Assembly (NCBI GenBank): GCA_025451425.1
Contig: JANWKK010000212.1
Coordinates: forward strand, 1 to 5,022
DNA length: 5,022 nucleotides
Direction of reading: 5' to 3'
Origin: Gemmatimonadaceae bacterium
Lineage (GTDB): Bacteria; Gemmatimonadota; Gemmatimonadetes; Gemmatimonadales; Gemmatimonadaceae
Part shown: piece by piece, positions 1 to 5,022 of the stretch
Numbering within the stretch: the first letter of the stretch is position 1
Layout: every line of letters begins with the position of its first letter
The notes under the pieces: generated by a model
Databases searched by the model: none
What the model was told of the DNA's origin: nothing
Seen by the model: only the letters and a program-made list of their open reading frames with translations
Program-made: the position numbers and the translations under genes

Positions 1-307
1 CGAGACGCGCGATTGCAGATTCCATGTCGAGACCGATCGTGCTGAGCGAGATGTGGCGCTCGCGCGCGGCGCGCACCGCTGCACGGGGCACGTCGCCGAA
101 TCCCGTGCCGACATCGAGCAGCGTCGCTTCACGTGGCAACCGCGCGAAATGCAGGCCCATCTCCGCGACCGCGGCGTGCGCGCCGCGGAAGACCGCGTTG
201 GATCGTCGGATGTCGCGAACGGTACGAAGGACAAGTTCCTCGTCGTCGTTTGGCGAATCCAGAAGTTCCGAATCGTATCTGCGTCGTGGTGTCAGAAATC
301 CGGTCAT
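1..307 (-). CDS. Class I SAM-dependent methyltransferase, N-terminal part (cut by left window edge)
   Basis: I translated the minus strand from the ATG at 307-305; the frame stays open for 102 codons to the window edge. Motif I of Rossmann-fold methyltransferases is clear at residues 63-74 (LLDVGTGFGDVP), the SAM-binding glycine loop. A motif II-like acidic residue follows at Asp94 (TIGLDME), where SAM ribose is usually bound. The first 60 residues form a charged helical lead-in with a DSELLD stretch (12-17) and an RDIRRSN stretch (31-37). From memory, this lead-in is typical of methyltransferases encoded beside type III polyketide synthases and FAD oxidoreductases; I could not check this. 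The gene starts 13 nt after the flavin reductase stop, so it is probably co-transcribed. No strong Shine-Dalgarno site precedes the ATG; a GGAG lies farther up, inside the end of the previous gene. The fold is secure, the substrate unknown; an O- or C-methylated phenolic lipid or quinone is an inference. The C-terminal substrate-binding half is missing. Confidence 0.85.
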   Translation of the reverse strand, partial: MTGFLTPRRRYDSELLDSPNDDEELVLRTVRDIRRSNAVFRGAHAAVAEMGLHFARLPREATLLDVGTGFGDVPRAAVRAARERHISLSTIGLDMESAIARL

Positions 308-320
308 CGCCCGCGCTTTT

Positions 321-797
321 CTAGCGCTCCAACTGCGCGAAGCCGCCACGATAGTACAGCAGCGGTCGCGCATCACGCATCGCGGTGGCAACCGTATCGG
401 CGATGAGGACGGTGTGATCACCGGTCACTGTCGTCGATATCCGCTTGCACTCGATATACGCGAGTACGTCGTTCAGAATCGGCGCACCATTTTCCCCGCG
501 GTGATAGCCAATCCCTTCGAACCGCTGCGCGCCGGTGTCCGCGAATCGCCTTGCAATTGACTCCTGCGTCGATGCCAGAATGTTGACGGCAAAATGCTCG
601 GCAGCTGCTAGTACGTCGTGCATGGATGCGTCGCGGTCAATGCACACCACCACAAGAGGTGGCTGCAGCGAAACGGAGGCGAATGCGCTCACGGTCATGC
701 CGTGGTCCTCACCATTGACGTCTGTTGCCGTCACTACAGTGACACCTGAGGCAAAGCGTCCCATGACGGCGCGGAATGCATCGGGATCGAGACTCAT
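321..797 (-). CDS. Flavin reductase-like protein (HpaC / FMN-binding split-barrel family)
   Basis: This 158-residue protein has the size of a stand-alone flavin reductase domain (PF01613 type). The visible family pattern is an FRAVMGRFASGVTVVTA start (8-24), GMTVSAFASVSLQPPLVVV (33-51), FAVNIL (69-74), the GDH signature (126-128) and a C-terminal LLYYRGGF (146-153). Such proteins use NAD(P)H to reduce FMN or FAD and pass the free reduced flavin to a partner oxygenase or reductase in the cytoplasm. The frame is open upstream to 980, but that extra part is low-complexity Gly/Arg text lying over the neighbouring gene. The ATG at 797 is chosen because the family homology begins there and because it forms an ATGA overlap with the stop of the FAD oxidoreductase, a usual sign of translational coupling. 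The partner enzyme is probably that upstream flavoprotein, though this is inferred from position only. An FMN-binding protein with another role is possible. Confidence 0.9.
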   Translation of the reverse strand: MSLDPDAFRAVMGRFASGVTVVTATDVNGEDHGMTVSAFASVSLQPPLVVVCIDRDASMHDVLAAAEHFAVNILASTQESIARRFADTGAQRFEGIGYHRGENGAPILNDVLAYIECKRISTTVTGDHTVLIADTVATAMRDARPLLYYRGGFAQLER

Positions 798-2044
798 ACC
801 CCGAACAGTAACAGCCGCGCGAAATATCCGACCCTGAGCACCTGGCTTGGTGGCACAAAGTCGCCGGCCACCCCTACCAGCAGATCCGCCATCTCCTTGC
901 GTCGCGACAGCGCTCGGGCCGCATGGTTTATGAGTGCCGGCACCGCCACCGTGCCAGCGATGAGCTTTTCCACCAGCCACTTCCCACGAAACTCCGCGCG
1001 ACGCGCTCGTTCGTACTCGGCAAGCGCGCGACCAGCGTTACTGAAGTCGCCCAACGCCGCTTCTGCGGCGTAGGGCGCAAGTAACTCACCCCCGCGCAAT
1101 GCAGAATAAACGCCCTCACCCGTGAATGGATCGAAGAAATCGGCGGCGTCACCGACCAGCGCCGCGCCGTGCGCCCATGCACGTCTGGTCGAAGATGCAA
1201 ACGGCCCCGTCGCGCGTACCGGCTCGATTCGTTCCGCTGCGCCGAAGCGCTCGGCCAGATGCGGGTGACTCGCGAGCCAGTGATCCAGTATTCCGTCAGG
1301 GTCCGTTGCCGCGTCGCGCGCGGCCCGGGCGGGCACCACAAGCGCCACGTTCGTGAGTCCGTTGCCGACATCGGCGATTCCGACGTATCCGTCGCGCTCC
1401 ACGTGCATCTCGCCGACTTCGGAAACCTCGGGAACATTTCGAAAATGCGCCACGAACGCCAGGCGCCGGGGAATGCGGGATACGCGCGTGAGTCCGAGCC
1501 GACGTCCGACAACGGAACGAAGCCCATCGGCTCCAATAACCAGCGACGCGCGTAGCACTCGCCGCACGCCGTCGCGGTCGATGAGCGAGACGCCACATAC
1601 GGCTCCTGATGCAGCGCGCAACACATCGATCACACGTGCACGCTCGATCAGTTGCGCGCCGGCGGATTGAGCACGCTGCACCAGGATCGCGTCGAGCACC
1701 GATCGACGCACCGCGATCCCTCTATCCCTGAACGCACGATAACCGTGTCGCGCAACGAAGCTTCCGTGGATCTCGCAGCCGTTGGGGGCTCGCACACGCA
1801 TGCCGGTCAGATGCGCGGGCCCTGACGCATCGACCTCCTCCATCGCCCCCATACTGGAGAGAATGCGCGATGCCTGCGGGCTCAGATACTCGGCGCAAAC
1901 CTTGTCGCGCGGGAAGGTCGCGCGATCCAGCAGTAATACGTCGATGCCGAACTGTGCCAGGTGCCACGCCGTCGACGACCCGCCGGGACCTGCGCCAACG
2001 ACGATGACCTGCGTTTTCAATGGACCGAAGTCGCCGTCAGCCAA
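794..2044 (-). CDS. FAD-dependent oxidoreductase, geranylgeranyl reductase / aromatic hydroxylase type
   Basis: About 416 residues, normal for the group. A Rossmann FAD-binding motif GAGPGG sits at residues 17-22, with Asp40 at the end of the second strand. PRDKVCAEYLSP (45-56) matches the P-R-x-K-x-C signature of geranylgeranyl-reductase-like flavoproteins. An ADGLRS motif (172-177) and the second FAD site GDAADFFDPFTGEG (298-311) follow, then a helical C-terminus. Known relatives reduce prenyl double bonds or hydroxylate phenolic rings, including hydroxylases beside type III polyketide synthases. The sequence does not separate these roles for me. The start is uncertain because no ATG lies upstream of the FAD motif: TTG at 2065, 2044 and 2020 are the options. 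I chose TTG 2044 because GGAG lies 5 nt before it; TTG 2020 would give the neat start MKTQVIVVGAGPGG. The start overlaps the DUF92 gene by about 8 nt, and the end overlaps the flavin reductase start by 4 nt. Confidence 0.9.
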   Translation of the reverse strand: MADGDFGPLKTQVIVVGAGPGGSSTAWHLAQFGIDVLLLDRATFPRDKVCAEYLSPQASRILSSMGAMEEVDASGPAHLTGMRVRAPNGCEIHGSFVARHGYRAFRDRGIAVRRSVLDAILVQRAQSAGAQLIERARVIDVLRAASGAVCGVSLIDRDGVRRVLRASLVIGADGLRSVVGRRLGLTRVSRIPRRLAFVAHFRNVPEVSEVGEMHVERDGYVGIADVGNGLTNVALVVPARAARDAATDPDGILDHWLASHPHLAERFGAAERIEPVRATGPFASSTRRAWAHGAALVGDAADFFDPFTGEGVYSALRGGELLAPYAAEAALGDFSNAGRALAEYERARRAEFRGKWLVEKLIAGTVAVPALINHAARALSRRKEMADLLVGVAGDFVPPSQVLRVGYFARLLLFGV

Positions 2045-2885
2045 CCGCGCTCCATGTCCCAACAATGCAGTAAGCCGTCACACCCAACAGTAACCCAGCG
2101 AACGTGGAGAGAAGATTTACTACATCGTTATTGAGCCCAATGATTCCGCCAACGCGGCGAGTCGTCGTTCCGCAGAGGTGAACGAGTCGCTCAGTCGGTT
2201 CGTTGCACGGCTCGCACCGTCGGCGTTCCTGAACGGTCGCACCGAATAGTGAGTCGGCGAGCGATCCGCCAATTCCAGCTATTAGCGCGGCAATCGCGAC
2301 ACCTTCGGAAAAGCCCGCAATCACAGCGCAGACGCCGATCCACGCTGCCCCCGCCGCGGAACCCACAAAGCCAGCCGCAGTCACGCCGCCAGATTCACCT
2401 GTTCGGACGTACGTTCGGGTAACTATCGACCACGGATCGCCACCCAATCCGACTCCGATCTCCGTGGCCCACGTGTCCGATGACGCCGCAGCCAGCGCGC
2501 CGACCGCACCCCAGGCAAGAACAGGTGAGCCGAATATCGCTGCAAGAAACGCAGCTGCGGAATACAGGCCGCCGTTTGCCAACACCTGGAAAGCGTCGCG
2601 AGAACCACCTTTCGCTACGACGCTTCGCGTAAGCGCGTCCTTTGCCTCACTACCGGCTCGGGATAGCAGGCTTGCCGCCACGAAGTAGACGATGAGCAGT
2701 GCGGCCCAGTTCCAGCCCCCGACCGCGCACAGCGTCCCGCAGACGGCGGCGGCGACGAATCCGCTTCCACTCAGCGATCTCGTCCGCCACGCAACGCCCG
2801 CCACCGCGAGCGCCAGGGTCATTCCAGCCACCCCACGCTGCTGCACCGCCGTCACTGCGTTGGTCGCAAAAATTGTTTCGATCAT
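2037..2885 (-). CDS. DUF92 / TMEM19 family membrane protein (VTE6-like)
   Basis: A 282-residue, very hydrophobic protein with several predicted membrane segments (roughly 22-34, 42-75, 106-135, 170-192, 195-210 and 259-276). The conserved DUF92 blocks are present in order: FQVLANGG (99-106), SSDTWATEIG (135-144), GESGGVT (163-169), DSLFGATVQ (211-219) and LNNDVVN (251-257). A CEPC pair (224, 227) with His236 and Cys238 lies between the last two. Plant and cyanobacterial members include VTE6, a phytyl-phosphate kinase that makes phytyl diphosphate for tocopherol synthesis; most bacterial members have no assigned role. Prenyl-phosphate phosphorylation is therefore a family-based guess. Its adjacency to a geranylgeranyl-reductase-type flavoprotein fits prenyl-lipid metabolism. 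It is the first gene of the left operon. The ATG at 2885 gives a 21-residue polar leader with no clear ribosome site. The ATG at 2822, preceded by a G-rich stretch, would start right at the first membrane helix and is a fair alternative. Confidence 0.9.
   Translation of the reverse strand: MIETIFATNAVTAVQQRGVAGMTLALAVAGVAWRTRSLSGSGFVAAAVCGTLCAVGGWNWAALLIVYFVAASLLSRAGSEAKDALTRSVVAKGGSRDAFQVLANGGLYSAAAFLAAIFGSPVLAWGAVGALAAASSDTWATEIGVGLGGDPWSIVTRTYVRTGESGGVTAAGFVGSAAGAAWIGVCAVIAGFSEGVAIAALIAGIGGSLADSLFGATVQERRRCEPCNEPTERLVHLCGTTTRRVGGIIGLNNDVVNLLSTFAGLLLGVTAYCIVGTWSAVG
2050..2053 (-). promoter_or_regulatory. Ribosome binding site supporting a TTG start of the FAD oxidoreductase
   Basis: On the minus strand GGAG is followed by a 5-nt spacer and TTG at 2044-2042. 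This site lies inside the end of the DUF92 gene. It is the best Shine-Dalgarno match near the three possible TTG starts and decides the start given here, with moderate certainty. Confidence 0.4.
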
Positions 2886-2912
2886 CCGTACGGGTTAACT
2901 TGGCCGTCTACA

Positions 2913-3464
2913 ATGTCGCCCGCTCATTCAATGCCAGTCGATCCGCTCGTACCACTTTCACTGCTGGAAGCCGTGCGAGAGGCAGATCGTCTCGATGGTG
3001 CAGGCGATGCGGAATATGCCCCGGAGTTCATAAACAAGCGATTGGGCACTACCGACACCGTCTACGCGCAGATCAGGCGCTATAGCGAAGCCGTACGGCG
3101 CGGTCACCCAATTCAGGAAGATGAAGTCATCGCACTCTCACGGCTCATTGCGCGCCGGCCGGACGCGATCGAACTATTCCGAAACGCTGGACGAGCAACC
3201 GCACGAACAGCGTATAGCAGATTGTCGTCCATCAAGCGCGGAAGTGTCAACTATCTCCCACGCGTCGTGGCGCGTCCAATCGCGCGACGACAGGCCCAGA
3301 AGGTGCTCGCGCGATACTTCGGGGCCGCGCTCAACCGATCCGGGACGATGCTTCGGATGGATGTGCCATCTCACGCACCCGTGTCCGCGGGTGCCACAGA
3401 ACCGGGTCGCGAGTACTACGACGCCGCACTCAATGAGTTGCTAACTCTCCTTACTCTTATCTGA
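2913..3464 (+). CDS. Conserved-looking protein of unknown function
   Basis: I do not recognise this 183-residue protein with confidence. It has no signal peptide, no membrane helix, no Cys pairs and no nucleotide-binding loop. The N-terminal half (about 11-100) looks helical and charged, with a motif-like stretch NKRLGTTDTVYAQIRRY (41-57). The middle (about 94-135) is strongly basic and rich in Arg, suggesting contact with nucleic acid, membrane phospholipid or another protein. The C-terminus ends in a helical YYDAALNELLTLL (168-180). Codon choice matches the neighbours, which argues for a real gene, and the opposite-strand frames here are short. It ends 17 nt before the M24 peptidase, so both are probably on one transcript. 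The start is weakly supported: no Shine-Dalgarno site precedes the ATG at 2913, and a second in-frame ATG lies at 2931. I recall similar proteins from Gemmatimonadota genomes, but this could not be checked. Confidence 0.75.
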   Translation: MSPAHSMPVDPLVPLSLLEAVREADRLDGAGDAEYAPEFINKRLGTTDTVYAQIRRYSEAVRRGHPIQEDEVIALSRLIARRPDAIELFRNAGRATARTAYSRLSSIKRGSVNYLPRVVARPIARRQAQKVLARYFGAALNRSGTMLRMDVPSHAPVSAGATEPGREYYDAALNELLTLLTLI

Positions 3465-3466
3465 AC

Positions 3467-3471
3467 GAAGG
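3467..3471 (+). promoter_or_regulatory. Ribosome binding site of the M24 peptidase gene
   Basis: GAAGG lies 10 nt before the ATG at 3482, inside the short gap after the preceding stop codon. It is among the clearest Shine-Dalgarno matches in the window and supports the chosen start. Confidence 0.55.
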
Positions 3472-3481
3472 TTTGTAGACA

Positions 3482-4660
3482 ATGCTCTCTCCATCACAAC
3501 TCGGCGGGATTCGCCGCGCCATCGCCGATGCCGGCGTTGACGGCTGGTTGCTCTACGATTTTCATGGCGTCAATCCCATCGCCGCCGGCGTCGTCGGAAT
3601 ATCGGGAATGGTTACCCGTCGATATTTCTGCTACATCCCGCGCGAAGGAAATCCGGTCGCCATCACCCACGCGATCGAGCAGGGCCCGTGGGAGAAGTGG
3701 CCGAGCGACTGGACCAAGCGCGTATACAGTAGTTGGCGCGACCTGGAGAAGTATCTCGCCGACGTCGTTCGCGGCAAGACTGTCGCCATGGAATACTCGC
3801 CGGGTGATGCAGTTCCGTACCTTGATCGCGTGCCGGCCGGTGTCCTCGACATGGTTCGGGGCTCCGGTGCCGAGGTGGTGACATCTGCCGATCTCGTAAC
3901 GCGAATCTATGCAGTCTGGACACCGGAAAACCTTGACTCTCACAAACGCGCCGCCGAGCACCTCGCGCGGATCGCGCGAAATGCGATGGCGCTAGCGGGA
4001 GAACGTGCACGAGCCGGCAAGCCCGTACGCGAATACGAGTTGATGATGTTGATTCGCGAGGAGTTCAAGGAGGCCGGTCTGCTTACCGATCACGGCCCCA
4101 ACGTTTCGGTAGGAGTGAACGCCGCCAACCCGCACTACGAGCCGACGAAGGAGCACTCAGCGCTGATCAACGACGGCGACATTATCCTGATCGATCTCTG
4201 GGCTCACGAGCGTGGTGGCGTGTTTGCCGACCAGACATGGATGGGTTCACTTGGACCAGCGAGCCCGGAGAACATCGTAATCTGGGAGGCGGTGCGCGGC
4301 GCCCGCGATGCGGCGATCAAGGTCCTTCGCGATCGCGTCGAAGCCGGGAAGCCGGTGACTGGAGGAGAGGCTGACGATGCCGCTCGGCATTTCATCTCCG
4401 AGCGCGGGTTCGGAGAGAAGTTCACGCACCGAACAGGGCACTCGATCGATTCGCGTGAAATTCACGGATCCGGACCGAACATCGACAACATGGAGACGCG
4501 CGACGTTCGAACTCTGTTGCCGGGCGTCGCATTCTCGATCGAGCCAGGGATCTACATCACAGGGCAGGTCGGAATGCGCAGCGAAGTGAACGGGTTCATT
4601 CAGGATGGCTCGGTGCTGATAACGCCGAACAACATCCAGAAGGAGCTGTTCATCGTCTAG
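3482..4660 (+). CDS. M24 family metallopeptidase (aminopeptidase P / prolidase-like)
   Basis: The 392-residue protein has the two-domain layout of Xaa-Pro peptidases: an N-terminal creatinase-like domain (about 1-145) and a C-terminal pita-bread catalytic domain (about 150-392). The five metal ligands of the family are all visible: Asp238 (ILIDLWA), Asp250 (VFADQTW), His320 (HRTGHSID), Glu354 (SIEPGIY) and Glu368 (MRSEVNG). His218 (NPHYEP) and His327 (REIHGSG) fit the positions of the conserved substrate-binding and catalytic histidines. It should be a cytoplasmic, dinuclear-metal exo- or dipeptidase, probably cutting before or after proline, but exact specificity cannot be read from sequence. 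There is no signal peptide. The start at 3482 has a good ribosome site and begins with the expected first helix. The spacing between the two Asp ligands is one residue longer than in E. coli PepP, and an aromatic LWA / QTW pattern surrounds them, pointing to a distinct subfamily. The stop overlaps the convergent gene. Confidence 0.95.
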   Translation: MLSPSQLGGIRRAIADAGVDGWLLYDFHGVNPIAAGVVGISGMVTRRYFCYIPREGNPVAITHAIEQGPWEKWPSDWTKRVYSSWRDLEKYLADVVRGKTVAMEYSPGDAVPYLDRVPAGVLDMVRGSGAEVVTSADLVTRIYAVWTPENLDSHKRAAEHLARIARNAMALAGERARAGKPVREYELMMLIREEFKEAGLLTDHGPNVSVGVNAANPHYEPTKEHSALINDGDIILIDLWAHERGGVFADQTWMGSLGPASPENIVIWEAVRGARDAAIKVLRDRVEAGKPVTGGEADDAARHFISERGFGEKFTHRTGHSIDSREIHGSGPNIDNMETRDVRTLLPGVAFSIEPGIYITGQVGMRSEVNGFIQDGSVLITPNNIQKELFIV

Positions 4661-5022
4661 CGGACTACATCCGTCCAAACCCGCGGATCTTCGAGGCCGA
4701 GGCGCCATAACGCGATCTTCGTAACTCCCGCCCGACGTGCACCTCTGACCAACGAATCGAGCAGTACAGCATCGCTCACCCACACGCGCCACCCGTTCGA
4801 TTCGGCGTGGAGCATGCTCGACGACGGGTCGCGTTGTAGCGGCACATGCGCATCGCCGGCCAGGCGTTCCGCCTGCGCAAACGAGACTACGGCGGTCGCG
4901 CTGTCGCTGCGCCATTGGTAACCATAGATCGGTAACGCCGCGACGACGCGCGAGCTTCCGACGTCCGCGGCGCGGAGTCCGAGAGAGCGTGTGACCCACT
5001 CGGGTGATGCGATAGGCCCCGC
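4657..5022 (-). CDS. Glycoside hydrolase family 18 domain protein, C-terminal part (cut by right window edge)
   Basis: The minus-strand frame is open from the window edge to a TAG at 4659-4657, giving the last 121 residues. RVVAALPIYGYQW (about 25-37 of the visible part) matches the late-strand block of GH18 enzymes, usually written as a P-x-YG-x-x-W pattern. TKIALWRLGLEDPRVW (about 101-116) matches the closing strand of the barrel, where the Trp lines the sugar site. SMLHAESNGWRVWVSD in between fits the usual exposed-loop and Trp-rich segment that follows. GH18 members include chitinases and SleL/YaaH-type peptidoglycan or spore-cortex N-acetylglucosaminidases; the pattern looks closer to the latter. 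The catalytic DxxDxDxE motif lies farther N-terminal and is outside the window, so activity and export signal cannot be judged. In some bacteria this domain is fused to a polysaccharide deacetylase or glycosyltransferase, so this may be the tail of a larger protein. A GTG at 4845 is inside the domain and is not the true start. Confidence 0.85.
   Translation of the reverse strand, partial: AGPIASPEWVTRSLGLRAADVGSSRVVAALPIYGYQWRSDSATAVVSFAQAERLAGDAHVPLQRDPSSSMLHAESNGWRVWVSDAVLLDSLVRGARRAGVTKIALWRLGLEDPRVWTDVVR

Noticed and set aside
24..560. Plus-strand open frame of 178 codons
   Set aside because: It lies antisense across the methyltransferase and flavin reductase genes, has an Arg/Ser-rich low-quality composition and shows no domain pattern; a GC-rich shadow.
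798..980. N-terminal extension of the flavin reductase by 61 residues
   Set aside because: The extension is Gly/Arg/His-rich text over the FAD oxidoreductase coding region; family homology begins at the ATG at 797.
928..1626. Minus-strand frame of 232 codons inside the FAD oxidoreductase gene
   Set aside because: It overlaps the real gene out of frame and lacks any recognisable motif.
2894..2899. GTTAAC palindrome in the divergent gap as an operator
   Set aside because: The symmetry does not extend beyond six bases, so it is expected by chance.
4661..4740. Possible transcription terminator after the peptidase
   Set aside because: No GC-rich stem followed by a T run was found on either strand; the region is coding for the GH18 protein.
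4247..4999. Minus-strand open frame of 250 codons
   Set aside because: It spans the end of the peptidase gene and the GH18 gene in the wrong frame, is rich in Arg and Cys with no motif, while both underlying genes show strong family motifs.

Overview
This is a GC-rich, gene-dense bacterial window with no RNA genes, mobile elements or CRISPR arrays that I can see. Seven protein genes fill it almost end to end; two are cut by the window edges. The content and style (high third-position GC, tight gene packing, weak Shine-Dalgarno sites) would fit Gemmatimonadota or a similar soil phylum. That is an impression, since no marker gene here fixes the taxonomy.

Left part, bases 1-2885, minus strand: a tightly packed set of four genes read right to left. 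First comes a DUF92/TMEM19-family membrane protein (the family of plant VTE6 phytyl-phosphate kinase). Next is an FAD-dependent oxidoreductase of the geranylgeranyl-reductase / aromatic-hydroxylase type, then a small flavin reductase, then a class I SAM-dependent methyltransferase that runs off the left edge. Gene ends overlap or nearly touch: about 8 nt, then a 4-nt ATGA overlap, then a 13-nt gap. This points to one operon. The methyltransferase plus flavoprotein pair resembles the tailoring genes often found beside type III polyketide synthases, so lipid or quinone modification is the best working idea for its job.

Right part, 2913-4660, plus strand: a gene of unknown function lies 17 nt upstream of an M24-family metallopeptidase (aminopeptidase P / prolidase fold) with all five metal ligands present. 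The two likely form a second operon, divergent from the first across only 27 nt.

Right edge, 4657-5022, minus strand: the C-terminal end of a glycoside hydrolase family 18 (chitinase / SleL-like) domain. It converges on the peptidase, and the two stop codons share one CTAG palindrome.

No clearly new system is visible. The most interesting point is the combination of DUF92, GGR-type flavoprotein, separate flavin reductase and methyltransferase in one overlapping operon. It suggests a prenyl-lipid or polyketide-quinone pathway whose core enzyme would lie to the left of the window.
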